Positions 8,685 through 18,267 of a DNA stretch of 64,000 bases are shown piece by piece. The stretch lies in assembly GCF_002812985.1 (NCBI RefSeq), contig NZ_PGCP01000013.1:62001-126000 (forward strand). The letters run 5' to 3'. The DNA is from Aeromonas lusitana. Lineage in GTDB: Bacteria > Pseudomonadota > Gammaproteobacteria > Enterobacterales > Aeromonadaceae. Below the pieces are notes generated by a model that saw only the letters and a list, made by a program, of their open reading frames with translations, was not told the origin of the DNA and did no database searches. Position 1 is the stretch's first letter. The number at the start of each line of letters is the position of its first letter. A program made the translations under genes and the position numbers.

Positions 8685-9743
8685 TTAGGCGTGCTTTTGC
8701 TGCAGATAGGGGGCGAATTGTGGGGTGAATCTGGCCTCGAACCCCTGCTCAGTCTTGACGATGAGGTAGACCGCCAGTTTGTGCTGTTTGGCAAACGCCA
8801 TCGCCTGCTTAGGTCCCATCACCATGAGGGCGGTATCCAGGGCATCGGCCTCGAGCGCGGTCGGGGTGAGCACGCTGGCGGAGACCAGCTTGTGGGTCAC
8901 AGGTGTGCCGGTGGCGGGATCTATGATGTGGGAGTAGCGCTGGCCGTCCAGCTCGTAGTAGTTGCGATAGCTGCCGGCTGTGCTGAGCGCCATACCATTC
9001 GGGATGACCACATCCTCGATGGCACCGGGTCTGTCGGATGGCTCGACGATGGCCACTCGCCAGGAGTTGCCCTGACTGTTGTGGCCCTTGCTGCGCACCG
9101 CGCCCGCCACCTCGATGAGGTAGTTGTTGACCCCCTTGCTCTCCAGCAAGGCGGCTATCTCATCGGACGCCGCCCCTTCCCCCAGGGTGGAGAGATCGAG
9201 GTAGAGATCCGGGATGGATTTGGCGAGCAGGAAGTGGTCTCCCGCCTTGGTGAGGCTCAACTTGTCGATGCCGACCTTAGCCCGCGCCAGGATTATCTGC
9301 TCGGCCGTCGGTCGTTTGACCGGGCGCTTGTCCGGGCCAAAGCCCCACAGATTGACCAGGGGGCCCACGGTCACGTCCAGCCGGCCCTTGGTGAGGTGCC
9401 CCGCGTCGATGCCTTGCTGCACTATCTTGGCCATGGCGGCCGGGATGATCATGGGGGTGTTGGCCGGCCCCTGATTGAAGCGGGAGATGATGGCATCGGG
9501 ATCATAGGTGGAGATCTCCTTGTTCATGCGCGCCAGCAGGGCGCCGACGTCCCGTTGCAGCGCCTCCTTGCCCCCCGGGAAGGTGTCGTTCACCGTCACC
9601 ACGAAGAAGGTGCCCATGGTATTGCCCTGAATACGGGTCTGGACTGGCGGGGCTGGTTGGCAGGCGCCGAGCAGCAGGATCAGGGTCAACAACAAGCCGT
9701 GGGAGGGACGCAGCAGGGTGCGAACGAGGAGAGGGCATTTCAT
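8685..9743 (-). CDS. apbE: FAD:protein FMN transferase (ApbE family lipoprotein)
   Basis: Transfers FMN from FAD to threonine side chains of flavoproteins such as NqrB/NqrC and RnfG/RnfD, on the periplasmic side. The 352-residue product has a lipoprotein signal with lipobox LLGAC (Cys28), the early IQGNTMGTFF motif, GPLVNLWGFGP, and the C-terminal SHIIDPATGTPV and DALDTALMVMG motifs that bind FAD and metal. The ATG at 9743 is preferred to an in-frame ATG at 9779 because it gives a compact lipoprotein signal. It is a solitary gene here; its target oxidoreductase is not in the window. Confidence 0.94.
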   Translation of the reverse strand: MKCPLLVRTLLRPSHGLLLTLILLLGACQPAPPVQTRIQGNTMGTFFVVTVNDTFPGGKEALQRDVGALLARMNKEISTYDPDAIISRFNQGPANTPMIIPAAMAKIVQQGIDAGHLTKGRLDVTVGPLVNLWGFGPDKRPVKRPTAEQIILARAKVGIDKLSLTKAGDHFLLAKSIPDLYLDLSTLGEGAASDEIAALLESKGVNNYLIEVAGAVRSKGHNSQGNSWRVAIVEPSDRPGAIEDVVIPNGMALSTAGSYRNYYELDGQRYSHIIDPATGTPVTHKLVSASVLTPTALEADALDTALMVMGPKQAMAFAKQHKLAVYLIVKTEQGFEARFTPQFAPYLQQKHA

Positions 9744-10053
9744 CAGTGTTCTCGTAAGACAAGATCGGCAGGGGGGCAAGCTTAGCCAACCGGGCCCGGG
9801 CTGACGAGCCCCATGCTCGCACGGGGGCGGAAATAATTAAGCGATTCTGGCTGTTGACCAGGGAGATCTTGTTCCAAAGTTGAAGGGGCACAGGGACAAG
9901 CGAGTGACCTGGTCCGCAGCTTTGAGCAAAAGCCATAGTCGTTTGGCAACAGTTGAGTACAATGAAGATCGATTCCGACAGCATCTTTGCCCATCGCCAA
10001 GGCGAGTTGCAGGCAAGCATGTTGCCATCCATTGCCAATCAAAGGAGAAGATG
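9744..10053. other. Divergent spacer between apbE and azurin genes
   Basis: About 310 bases with no gene. A TACAAT -10-like hexamer lies at 9958-9963 upstream of the azurin gene, but its -35 is poor. A strong ribosome-binding site AAGGAG precedes the azurin start. No FNR-type palindrome was found. Confidence 0.5.
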
Positions 10054-10509
10054 ATGAAAAAGGCGATTACCCTGCTGTTTCTGGGCTCTCTGACTGCACT
10101 GGGCATGTCTGCCCCGGCTATGGCTGACGAGTGCGCATTGGCCATCGACGGCAATGATGCCATGCAATACAACCTCAAGGAGATGAGCGTACCGGCCACC
10201 TGCAAGGAGGTGACCATCACCTTGCACCACTCGGGCAAGATGCCGGTGACCGCCATGGGCCATAACTGGGTGCTGGCGAACACAGCAGATTATCAGGCGG
10301 TGGCCACCGCTGGCATGAGTGCCGGTGCCGACCACGATTACCTGCCCAAGGACGACGCCCGCATCCTGGCGCACACCAAGCTAGTGGGCGGTGGCGAGAG
10401 CACCAGCGTCACCTTCAAGACCGAGGGGCTGGCCGGTAAAGACCTGACCTTCTTCTGCTCCTTCCCCGGCCATTTCGCCATGATGAAGGGTGCCTTCAAG
10501 GTCGTCTAA
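10054..10509 (+). CDS. azu: Azurin (periplasmic blue copper protein)
   Basis: Small electron carrier of the periplasm. The 151-residue precursor has a signal peptide cleaved after APAMA (residue 24). In mature numbering the copper ligands are Gly45, His46 (MGHNWVL), Cys111 and His116 (FFCSFPGHFAMM) and Met120, and the structural disulfide is Cys3-Cys26, all as in Pseudomonas azurin. Two ATG codons stand in tandem (10051 and 10054); the second has the better 6-base spacing from AGGAG. It is a single-gene unit ending in a strong terminator. Its redox partners are not encoded nearby. Confidence 0.96.
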   Translation: MKKAITLLFLGSLTALGMSAPAMADECALAIDGNDAMQYNLKEMSVPATCKEVTITLHHSGKMPVTAMGHNWVLANTADYQAVATAGMSAGADHDYLPKDDARILAHTKLVGGGESTSVTFKTEGLAGKDLTFFCSFPGHFAMMKGAFKVV

Positions 10510-10535
10510 GCCGCTTTGAGTGTCGACATGCCGAT

Positions 10536-10563
10536 AAAAAGCCGGGAGGTCCCGGCTTTTTTC
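10536..10563 (+). terminator. Rho-independent terminator after azurin
   Basis: GC-rich stem (10541-10546 with 10551-10556) extended by an A-tract on the left and a T-tract on the right, 30 bp after the azurin stop. Confidence 0.9.
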
Positions 10564-10697
10564 TTGTCTGCCGTGCTGCGTCAAAGGCGAACAGCTCGCC
10601 GGTTTCGTGATCTGGCCAAGGGTGCCCGCAGCCGGGTTGGGGTAGCATAGGTCACAAACGGGTCATGTTCTCATACCGAATGGAATGGTTAGAGAGA

Positions 10698-10901
10698 ATG
10701 AAAGCAGTCAAATGGGTGCTCGGTTGTTGCCTCATGCTGGTGTGCGCCATCGCGCTGGCGGCTGAGCCCCCGGTCAAGAAGAGTCGCAACGGCATCTGCC
10801 ACCCCAAGGGCGGCACTTACTACAGCCGCACCAAGTACTACGAACCCTACGACAGCATGCAGGCCTGCCTCGATAGCGGGGGCCGGGCCCCCAAGCGCTG
10901 A
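10698..10901 (+). CDS. Small secreted cysteine-containing protein, unknown function
   Basis: A 67-residue product with a clear signal peptide (hydrophobic VLGCCLMLVCAIALA, cut near AEPP), leaving about 45 basic residues with a Tyr-rich stretch GGTYYSRTKYYEPYDS and two cysteines (in GICHPKG and QACLDSG) that could form a disulfide. The start at 10698 is preferred over 10665 because the signal peptide then begins directly with MKAVK. It ends 13 bp from the convergent HutD-like gene. I do not recognise the family with certainty. Confidence 0.7.
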   Translation: MKAVKWVLGCCLMLVCAIALAAEPPVKKSRNGICHPKGGTYYSRTKYYEPYDSMQACLDSGGRAPKR

Positions 10902-10914
10902 TCCTGCAAGCTGT

Positions 10915-11475
10915 TTAGCCGAGTGGTTGCAGGGTAAAGAAGGCGATGGCCGTCTTCTTCTGACACTCGAAGCGGATGCTTTCCTCCCCCGTGATGACCA
11001 GGGTCTCGTTGACCGCCACTGTCTTGCCCTCAACCTCCAGCTGGCCGCTCAGCAGATGGCAGAGGTAGGTCTTGTCCGCCTCCAGGGTCAGGCTCAAGGG
11101 GAAGGGCAGATTGAGCACCCGCACGTTGGCACTGAGACGCTCGGGGTCATAGATGAGCCCCAGATCCGTTACCTCTTTTTTCAACAGCTCGCAGTGGGTC
11201 TCGTCGTCGCCGCTAAAATGGGCCGCCTCATGGGTGGCATAGGGGTGGCCGTTGAGCACGAAGCCGGCGCCGCTGATGGGCAGCAGGATGCGCTGATAAC
11301 CGGGGAATTTGGAGAAGGGGCCTGCCCCCTTGATGGGCGCCGAGCTCAGTCGATAGTCAAAATCGAGCTTGTCCAAGCTCGTCCCCTTGGGGGAGATGAG
11401 GATCTGGGCCGTGGTGCCCTGCTTGTTCTTCCAGGGCATCTTCAACTGGTCTGCTTCTTTAATCAGGGTGATCAC
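10915..11475 (-). CDS. HutD/Ves family cupin protein
   Basis: A 186-residue soluble protein starting at GTG (11475), chosen because it has GAGG 8 bases upstream and begins at the family's usual N terminus (ITLIKEAD...MPWKNKQGTT). The motifs PWKN, FSKFPGYQRILLPI and GDDETHCEL are typical of the double-barrel cupins HutD and Ves. HutD is linked to histidine use in other bacteria, but no hut genes are present here, so the role is unknown. Alternative: a Ves-like cold-related protein. Confidence 0.82.
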   Translation of the reverse strand: MITLIKEADQLKMPWKNKQGTTAQILISPKGTSLDKLDFDYRLSSAPIKGAGPFSKFPGYQRILLPISGAGFVLNGHPYATHEAAHFSGDDETHCELLKKEVTDLGLIYDPERLSANVRVLNLPFPLSLTLEADKTYLCHLLSGQLEVEGKTVAVNETLVITGEESIRFECQKKTAIAFFTLQPLG

Positions 11476-11764
11476 GATGGCGCCTCGGCAAGGGGAAAAG
11501 AGTGAATGCTGGGCCAAGTGATACCATCCGGGGCGCTTGCCCACAAGGCGGTGGCCAGCTGAGCGCGCTCGATTGACTATTATCTCGGCACTTTTTAGCG
11601 CTATCTGCTGCCGGGGGCGTTGCTCGCCATATTCCCTGCCCTGAAACGCTCAAAATGGCGCCAGTCGAGGGATTTGCCACCGACCAAACCCCAAGGCTGT
11701 GATGGGGACGCTGTTAAAGTGGCCACGGCTCGCTACACTGGCGGCTTCCCTGTATGGAGGCACC

Positions 11765-12733
11765 ATGACCCACAAGATCATTCTGGATACGGATCCCGGC
11801 ATCGACGATGCCATGGCAATTCTGTTTGCCGAGGCGCACCCCGCCATCGACCTGCTCGCCATCACCACGGTATTTGGCAACGCCACCATAGAGAACGGCA
11901 CCCATAACGCGCTCTGGCTCAAGCAGAAATACGGCATGAAGGCGGACGTGGCCCAGGGCGCCGCAGCGCCGCTGCTGCGTGAACCCGTGGGGCCCACCAC
12001 AGTGGTGCACGGCCCGACCGGTTTCGGGGATGTGCAGGCCGGGGAGGTGAGCATCAGCGCGGATCCCCGTCCGGCCTGGCAATATATCGTCGAGGCGCTC
12101 AAGGCCGCCCCAGGTGAGATCACCCTGGTGACCATAGGTCCGCTCACCAACCTGGCGCTGGCGCTGGAGGCGGCCCCCGAGATCACCCAACTGGTGAAAG
12201 AGGTGGTGGTGATGGGTGGGGCCTTTGGCGTCAACGGTCATCGCGGTAACGTGACCCCCTATGCGGAGGCCAACATTCACGACGATCCCGAGGCGGCGGA
12301 TCGGGTGTTCACCGCCGATTGGCCCGTGGTGATCATAGGGCTGGACGTGACCCAGCAGAGCTTCTTCAGCAGCGCCTATCTGGATGCGCTGCGGGACGAC
12401 GCCGGGGAGCCAGGTCGCTTCCTGTGGGATGTGAGCCGCTTCTACCTGCGCTTCTACTCGGAGAGGATCGGCCTGGATGGTTGTCATGTGCACGACCCGT
12501 CCGCCATCGCCTATGTGATAGACCCCGACCTGTTCACCCTGCGGGAAGGGCCGGTGCGGGTCATCCACAGCGGCCCCGCCATCGGTCATACCCTGCAAAA
12601 ATTCGATGGCAAGTCCCATCCCCACGACGAGTGGGCCGACTACCCTGCCCAGCGGGTCGGGGTGGAGGTGCGGGATCAGGCGCTGCTTGCGCTCTATCGC
12701 GAGACCCTGGTGGCCTGGGGCAAGGGGCACTGA
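11765..12733 (+). CDS. Inosine-uridine preferring nucleoside hydrolase family protein
   Basis: Cleaves the N-glycosidic bond of ribonucleosides to a base and ribose. The 322-residue protein starts with the Ca-binding signature LDTDPGIDDAM (Asp8, Asp10, Asp14, Asp15) and later has NIHDDPEAAD and the C-terminal HVHDPSA motif that supplies the last metal ligand. The ATG at 11765 follows a GGAGG sequence; an upstream in-frame ATG at 11699 has none. Whether it acts on pyrimidine or purine nucleosides (Rih type) cannot be told. It stands alone. Confidence 0.93.
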   Translation: MTHKIILDTDPGIDDAMAILFAEAHPAIDLLAITTVFGNATIENGTHNALWLKQKYGMKADVAQGAAAPLLREPVGPTTVVHGPTGFGDVQAGEVSISADPRPAWQYIVEALKAAPGEITLVTIGPLTNLALALEAAPEITQLVKEVVVMGGAFGVNGHRGNVTPYAEANIHDDPEAADRVFTADWPVVIIGLDVTQQSFFSSAYLDALRDDAGEPGRFLWDVSRFYLRFYSERIGLDGCHVHDPSAIAYVIDPDLFTLREGPVRVIHSGPAIGHTLQKFDGKSHPHDEWADYPAQRVGVEVRDQALLALYRETLVAWGKGH

Positions 12734-12831
12734 GACGGGGGCGCCGATGGGCAAAGCGTGATGCTGCCCCGATAATCGGTCGTCGGCTGGGCCTATACTG
12801 AGGCCAACAATGGCATGAAGGAGAAGCATGG

Positions 12832-13161
12832 ATGGCCTGGTTGTCTCTGGTGGTGGCGATAGCCCTGATCTGGTGGCTGATGAAGCTGGGGCGTGGCGCC
12901 CTGTTCGAGATCCGGCTTGCTCCGGGCAAGGTGCTGGTGAAGCGGGGCAGCGTCTCGGCGCGTTTCCTGGCCCAGGCCAAGCAGATCCTGCAGCAGGATC
13001 CGGTGCGCGGCCGCATCCTGGGTCAGCGCGACGGCAACGGGGTGAAACTGGTCTTCTCCCGCTCCATCCCGGAGCCCGTGGCCCAGCGGCTGCGCAACAT
13101 CTTCCCCTACGGGGACTATCGCGGCGCCGCTCCCGGCCCGGATGGGCGCAAGTCTCACTGA
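12832..13161 (+). CDS. DUF3634-type small membrane-anchored protein
   Basis: 109 residues with one N-terminal transmembrane helix (WLSLVVAIALIWWLMK) followed by a basic soluble domain with the segments FEIRLAPGKV and RLRNIFPYGDYRG. This matches my memory of the DUF3634 proteins of Vibrio and Aeromonas. Function unknown. A GAAGGAG sequence sits 7 bases before the ATG, and a terminator follows directly. Confidence 0.8.
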   Translation: MAWLSLVVAIALIWWLMKLGRGALFEIRLAPGKVLVKRGSVSARFLAQAKQILQQDPVRGRILGQRDGNGVKLVFSRSIPEPVAQRLRNIFPYGDYRGAAPGPDGRKSH

Positions 13162-13175
13162 CGAGGCAGGATATA

Positions 13176-13202
13176 AAACGCCGGGCTCCCTGCCCGGCGT
13201 TT
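13176..13202. terminator. Bidirectional terminator between convergent genes
   Basis: Perfect 11-bp stem (13176-13186 with 13192-13202) with A-rich left and T-rich right flanks, placed between the DUF3634 gene and the convergent LysR gene. Confidence 0.85.
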
Positions 13203-13240
13203 GCTTTCTATCTACTTGGGCTACTGTGCTCAAGACGCCG

Positions 13241-14149
13241 TTAGCGCGGTCCCTGCAAGGGCTTCATCACCTCGATCAGGAAGTCGATAAAGGCGCGGGT
13301 CTGGGGCTTCAAGAAGCGGCCGCCGCGAAACACCGCATAGATCTCGTCGTGGCGATCCTCATAAGGGGAGGCCTGCCATTCCGGCAGCACGGGGAGCAGG
13401 GAGCCATCGTCCAGCCCCTGCTGTACCATCCAGCTCGACAGTAACAAGAGGCCAGAGCCTGCCTTGGCGGCGCACAGCAGCGGCGTGCCCCCGATGGAGG
13501 CGAGGTTGCCCTGCACAGCGACGCGTCGCTTCTCCCCTTCACGCTCGAAATACCAGTGCTGGCGCTGGCGACCCTGGCCGCGGATGAGGCAGTTGTGGCT
13601 TATGAGCTCATCGGGATGGGCAGGCTCCCCATGCGCTGCCAGATAGTCGGGGGAGGCGACCAGCAGGGTGCGGTTCGCCAGCAGGCGGCGGGCATGCAGG
13701 CTGCTGTCGGTCGGGCGACCGATGCGCACGGCCACGTCCACGTTCTCGGCGTCGAGATCCACCAGCCGGTTATCGAGCTCTATCTCGAGGCGCACCTCGG
13801 GGTAGCGGGCGAGAAAAGTGGGCAGCCTGGGGGCCAGCCAGGCTGCGCCGAAGCTCTCGAATACCGAGACCCGCAATCCGCCACGGGGCGCCCCGGACAG
13901 TGGCTGGAGGGACTGTACCAGCTGATCCGCCTCCTCCAGCAGGGGAAGGGAGCGGGCGAGGAAATACTCCCCCTGCTCGGTCAGCACCAGCTGGCGAGTG
14001 CTGCGCTTGAACAGCGGCACCCCGAGCTGCTGCTCCAGGGCGTCTATGGTGCGGGTCACCGAGGAGGGGGCCAGGTTGAGGGCGCGGGCGGCGCGGGAGA
14101 AGCTGCCGGACTCCACCACCTGGGCCAGGATACGGATGCGATCCAGCAT
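13241..14149 (-). CDS. LysR-family transcriptional regulator
   Basis: A 302-residue DNA-binding regulator. The winged helix-turn-helix is at about residues 15-45 (GSFSRAARALNLAPSSVTR), followed by the periplasmic-binding-like effector domain (about 90-295). It is transcribed divergently from the AhpD-like gene with a 119-bp gap, the usual layout when a LysR protein controls its neighbour. The effector is unknown. Confidence 0.93.
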   Translation of the reverse strand: MLDRIRILAQVVESGSFSRAARALNLAPSSVTRTIDALEQQLGVPLFKRSTRQLVLTEQGEYFLARSLPLLEEADQLVQSLQPLSGAPRGGLRVSVFESFGAAWLAPRLPTFLARYPEVRLEIELDNRLVDLDAENVDVAVRIGRPTDSSLHARRLLANRTLLVASPDYLAAHGEPAHPDELISHNCLIRGQGRQRQHWYFEREGEKRRVAVQGNLASIGGTPLLCAAKAGSGLLLLSSWMVQQGLDDGSLLPVLPEWQASPYEDRHDEIYAVFRGGRFLKPQTRAFIDFLIEVMKPLQGPR

Positions 14150-14268
14150 GATTCGTCCTTTGCGTAAAATGCAAAACTGTTGCCGATTATGACCCCATTC
14201 TATTCATCGTGGCGAGAGTGAACAATGTCTCTATCGCCCATGGGGGCGCTCATCGAAGGAGTCTTGCC

Positions 14269-14712
14269 ATGTCTCACCGTATCCAGTTCGCCAGCCAGAT
14301 CCCCGCCGCCATCCAGGCCATGCGGGGGCTGGAGTCCTATCTCGGCGGCACCGACATTCCCCCAAGCCTCAAGGAGCTTATCAAGCTGCGGGCCTCCATG
14401 ATCAACGGATGCGCCTACTGCATCGAGTTGCACGCCGAGGTGGCGATGCAGCAACAGGAGAGCCCGCAACGTCTATTGGCACTGGCCGCCTGGCGGGAAT
14501 CCCCCCTGTTCGACGAGCGGGAGCGGGCCGTGCTGGCCCTGACCGACGAGGTGACCCTGATCGCAGACCATGGCTTGAGCGAGGAAAGTTATCAGCAGGG
14601 GCTGGTGCAACTCGGTGAAACCCTGCTGGCCCAGTGCCTGATGCAGATAGTCACCATCAATGCCTGGAACCGGATCGCCGTCGCTACCCGTATGGAACAT
14701 TCCCACCCTTGA
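14269..14712 (+). CDS. AhpD-like carboxymuconolactone decarboxylase family protein
   Basis: A 147-residue protein with the redox-active CAYC motif (Cys48, Cys51) followed by His55 (CIELH), the signature of AhpD-type alkylhydroperoxidases in the CMD fold. It likely reduces peroxides or acts as a thiol-disulfide partner. The ATG at 14269 lies downstream of GAAGGAG; the longer in-frame start at 14209 has no such site. Probable target of the divergent LysR regulator. Confidence 0.9.
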   Translation: MSHRIQFASQIPAAIQAMRGLESYLGGTDIPPSLKELIKLRASMINGCAYCIELHAEVAMQQQESPQRLLALAAWRESPLFDERERAVLALTDEVTLIADHGLSEESYQQGLVQLGETLLAQCLMQIVTINAWNRIAVATRMEHSHP

Positions 14713-14773
14713 TACCGGGATACACCAGTTAACACCTCCGTGTTGCAGGAAGATGACAACATAAAATGCTGAT

Positions 14774-14805
14774 AACGGATCTCTGGAGGAGATCCGTTTT
14801 TTTTC
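14774..14805 (+). terminator. Rho-independent terminator after the AhpD-like gene
   Basis: Ten-bp perfect stem (14774-14783 with 14789-14798) followed by an uninterrupted run of T residues. Confidence 0.93.
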
Positions 14806-15257
14806 GTACCAGGGGCCGAAAAGGGGGATCCGGGAAGGAAAAGAGGGGGTTTCTCGAATGCAAGAAGTTAATCATACATTCGTTTGATTAATTAATTTTT
14901 ATTTTTGTGATAGTTTCATGGCGCCAGATCAAAGAATTGGTAACAGAAAATCATGGATGAGGGGAGCGGTATGAGGCCTTATTATCTTGTTACTCACTGC
15001 GGAAAGAGAGAGGAATACCTGTTTTGATTATTTAGTGAACGATTTTGGTGGGGCAGAAAATTAACGGGAGATGAATTGCATGGGTGTGATCCTAGTTAAT
15101 TGGTCACTGTCAAGCAATTAACATCAATCTCGTGTTTGTATCAGCTTGAAAACAATTTAGGGATTAATTTTTCATGTTGTTCACATGCCAGTCTGATGCA
15201 ATAAAATGCTGCATTTTTTAATTATACCAATAAGCCTTGGGAAGATGAGGACATTGC
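14806..15257 (+). promoter_or_regulatory. AT-rich upstream region of the cyo operon
   Basis: About 450 bases without a gene, much more AT-rich than the surroundings. A good sigma-70 candidate is TTCACA (15180-15185), 16-bp spacer, TAAAAT (15202-15207). Upstream lies an inverted repeat GTTAATTG (15095-15102) / CAATTAAC (15115-15122), and GTTAAT/ATTAAT elements recur near 14880-14895. GTTAA is the core of ArcA boxes, and ArcA represses cyo in E. coli, so oxygen control through ArcA is a reasonable inference. Confidence 0.55.
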
Positions 15258-16283
15258 ATGAGACCTTTTGATGTGAAGAGGGGCTTGGGCGCTTTGCTGT
15301 TGATCGCGACTGCTGGCTTGCTGAGTGGCTGCGACATGGCTCTGATGAGCCCCAAAGGGCAGGTTGGTCTGGAGCAGAAGTCACTGATATTGACCGCACT
15401 CGGCTTGATGCTGATCGTGGTGGTGCCCGTGATTGTCATGGCGGTGGCGTTCGCTTACAAATACCGAGCGTCCAACACCAGCGCCACCTATGCGCCGGAC
15501 TGGGCCCACTCCAACAAGATTGAAGCGGTCGTCTGGACCGTACCCGTCATCATTATCGCCATCCTGGCGGTGATTACCTGGAAAACTTCCCACTCGCTGG
15601 ATCCTTACAAGCCGCTGGAATCGGATGTCAAACCGATCCAGGTTGACGTCATCTCCCTCGACTGGAAATGGTTGTTTGTCTATCCGGAACTGGGCATTGC
15701 CTCGGTCAACGAGCTGGCCTTCCCGGTCAATACCCCGGTCAACTTCCGGGTGACCTCGGACAGCGTGATGAACTCCTTCTTCATTCCCCAGCTGGGCGGT
15801 CAGATCTACGCCATGGCGGGGATGCAGACCAAGCTGCACCTGATTGCCAACGAGGCAGGCCAGTACAAGGGGATCTCGGGCGGCTACAGCGGCGCCGGAT
15901 TCTCGGGCATGAAGTTCAAGGCCATCGCCACCACGGATCAAGCCGGGTTCGATGCCTGGGTTGCCAAGGTGAAAGCATCTCCCAAGATGCTCGGCACCAT
16001 GGATGAGTTCAATGCGCTGGCCAAGAAGAGCGAAAACCACCCGGTGGAGTACTTCGCGAGCGCCGATCCCAAGCTGTTCGTCAATGTGATCAACAAGTTC
16101 ATGGGTGACATGAAACCCAGCGATCACAAGGGCATGAAACACGACGACGCCAAGCAGGGCGCCGAGATGGACATGGCCGAGATGGATCACGACGACATGG
16201 CAGCAGCCGGGCATGAAGGTCATGCCGGTCACATGGCCATGCCGATGGATGACAAGAGTGTGAAAGCAGGATCCGAGGAATAA
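15258..16283 (+). CDS. cyoA: Cytochrome o ubiquinol oxidase subunit II
   Basis: Periplasmic-facing subunit of the proton-pumping bo3 oxidase. The 341-residue lipoprotein has lipobox LSGC (Cys25), two transmembrane helices (about 42-70 and 88-108) and a cupredoxin-like domain without CuA ligands ([15 protein letters not shown]). The C-terminal 55 residues are an extra tail very rich in His, Met and Asp (for example [16 protein letters not shown]), absent from the 315-residue E. coli protein. First gene of a tightly packed operon. Confidence 0.97.
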   Translation: MRPFDVKRGLGALLLIATAGLLSGCDMALMSPKGQVGLEQKSLILTALGLMLIVVVPVIVMAVAFAYKYRASNTSATYAPDWAHSNKIEAVVWTVPVIIIAILAVITWKTSHSLDPYKPLESDVKPIQVDVISLDWKWLFVYPELGIASVNELAFPVNTPVNFRVTSDSVMNSFFIPQLGGQIYAMAGMQTKLHLIANEAGQYKGISGGYSGAGFSGMKFKAIATTDQAGFDAWVAKVKASPKMLGTMDEFNALAKKSENHPVEYFASADPKLFVNVINKFMGDMKPSDHKGMKHDDAKQGAEMDMAEMDHDDMAAAGHEGHAGHMAMPMDDKSVKAGSEE

Positions 16284-16286
16284 TCG

Positions 16287-18263
16287 ATGTTTGGAAAATT
16301 GACACTCGAGGCTGTTCCGTACCATGAACCCATTATCATGGTCACGATAGCCGGTATCATTTTAGGTGGGCTGGCGATCGCCGGTCTCATCAGCTACTAC
16401 GGCAAGTGGCAATATCTGTGGAAAGAGTGGCTCACCTCGGTGGACCACAAGCGCCTCGGTATCATGTATCTCATCCTGGGCATGGTCATGCTGCTGCGCG
16501 GCTTCGCCGATGCGGTCATGATGCGTACCCAGCAGGTCATGGCGTCGGCCGGTGGCGAGGGCATATTGCCACCGCACCACTACGACCAGATCTTCACCGC
16601 CCACGGCGTCATCATGATCTTCTTCGTGGCCATGCCACTGGTGATCGGCTTGATGAACATAGTCGTGCCGCTGCAGATCGGTGCCCGTGACGTTGCCTTC
16701 CCCTTCCTGAACAACCTGAGCTTCTGGTTTACCGCCGCGGCCGTGGTGCTGATCAACGTCTCCCTCGGGGTCGGTGAATTCGCCCAGACCGGCTGGTTGG
16801 CCTATCCGCCCTTGTCGGGACTGGAGTTCAGTCCTGGGGTCGGGGTCGATTACTGGATCTGGAGTCTACAGATCTCGGGTCTCGGGACCCTGCTGACCGG
16901 TGTCAACTTCTTTGCCACCATCATCAAGATGCGTGCCCCTGGCATGACCATGATGCGTCTGCCGGTGTTCACCTGGACCGCCCTGTGCGCCAACATCCTG
17001 ATCATCGCCTCCTTCCCGATCCTGACCGTCACCATCGCCCTGCTGACCGCAGACCGCTACCTGGGTACCCATTTCTTTACTAATGACATGGGTGGCAACA
17101 TGATGATGTACATCAACCTGATCTGGGCCTGGGGTCACCCCGAGGTGTATATCCTGGTGCTGCCGGTGTTCGGGATCTTCTCCGAAGTGGTGGCGACCTT
17201 CTGTAAGAAGAAGCTGTTTGGCTACACCTCCCTGGTGTGGGCGACGGTGGCCATTACCGTGCTCTCTTTCGTGGTCTGGCTGCACCACTTCTTTACCATG
17301 GGCTCTGGCGCCAACGTGAATGCCTTCTTCGGCATCACCACCATGATCATCTCCATCCCGACCGGGGTGAAGATCTTCAACTGGCTGTTCACCATGTACC
17401 GTGGTCGCATCGAGTTCAGCTCCCCCATGCTGTGGACCGTCGGCTTCATCATCACCTTCACCGTGGGTGGGATGACTGGCGTGCTGCTGTCCGTGCCGGC
17501 TGCCAACTTCGTGCTGCACAACAGCCTGTTCCTGATCGCTCACTTCCACAACGTCATCATCGGCGGCGTGGTGTTCGGTTGCTTCGCCGGTATCACCTAC
17601 TGGTTCCCGAAGGCGTTTGGCTTCAAGCTCGATGACGTCTGGGGCAAGCGTGCCTTCTGGTTCTGGATCACCGGCTTCTTCGTGGCCTTCATGCCGCTCT
17701 ACGTGCTGGGCTTCATGGGCATGACCCGTCGTGTCAGCCAGAACATAGACCCCGAGTTCCACGGTTGGCTGGTGGTGGCCGCCTGCGGCGCCGGCCTGAT
17801 TGCCATCGGCGTCTTGTGCCAGCTGATCCAGGTCGTGGTCAGTATCCGTGACCGCGAGAAGAACCGCGATCTGACCGGCGATCCCTGGGGTGGCCGTACC
17901 CTGGAGTGGGCGACTTCCTCGCCGCCGCCGTTCTACAACTTCGCCATCGAGCCGAAGGTCAAGGGTCTGGATGCCTTCTGGGAAGCCAAGCAGGACGGTA
18001 GCGCCTATCGTCAGCCGGCCCAGTATGCCCCCATCCATATGCCCAAGAACTCGGGCGCCGGTGTCATCATCGCGGCCTTCAGCGTGGTGTTCGGCTTTGC
18101 CATGATCTGGCACATCTGGTGGATGGCCATCGCCGGTTTCGTCGGCATGATCGGCACCTGGATCATCCACAGCTTCAACGACGATGTGGACTACTACGTA
18201 CAGGTTGACGAGATCGAGCGCATCGAAGGTCAGCATTTCGACAATATCAACAAGGTAGCCTGA
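16287..18263 (+). CDS. cyoB: Cytochrome o ubiquinol oxidase subunit I
   Basis: Catalytic heme-copper subunit that reduces oxygen and pumps protons. 658 residues, about 15 transmembrane helices. Numbering coincides with E. coli: His106 (FTAHGVIM, low-spin heme), His284 (GHPEVY, CuB and the Tyr crosslink), the HH pair in WLHHFF (CuB) and the two His of [10 protein letters not shown] (high-spin heme and heme b). Starts 3 bp after cyoA. Confidence 0.98.
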   Translation: MFGKLTLEAVPYHEPIIMVTIAGIILGGLAIAGLISYYGKWQYLWKEWLTSVDHKRLGIMYLILGMVMLLRGFADAVMMRTQQVMASAGGEGILPPHHYDQIFTAHGVIMIFFVAMPLVIGLMNIVVPLQIGARDVAFPFLNNLSFWFTAAAVVLINVSLGVGEFAQTGWLAYPPLSGLEFSPGVGVDYWIWSLQISGLGTLLTGVNFFATIIKMRAPGMTMMRLPVFTWTALCANILIIASFPILTVTIALLTADRYLGTHFFTNDMGGNMMMYINLIWAWGHPEVYILVLPVFGIFSEVVATFCKKKLFGYTSLVWATVAITVLSFVVWLHHFFTMGSGANVNAFFGITTMIISIPTGVKIFNWLFTMYRGRIEFSSPMLWTVGFIITFTVGGMTGVLLSVPAANFVLHNSLFLIAHFHNVIIGGVVFGCFAGITYWFPKAFGFKLDDVWGKRAFWFWITGFFVAFMPLYVLGFMGMTRRVSQNIDPEFHGWLVVAACGAGLIAIGVLCQLIQVVVSIRDREKNRDLTGDPWGGRTLEWATSSPPPFYNFAIEPKVKGLDAFWEAKQDGSAYRQPAQYAPIHMPKNSGAGVIIAAFSVVFGFAMIWHIWWMAIAGFVGMIGTWIIHSFNDDVDYYVQVDEIERIEGQHFDNINKVA

Positions 18264-18267
18264 CGCT

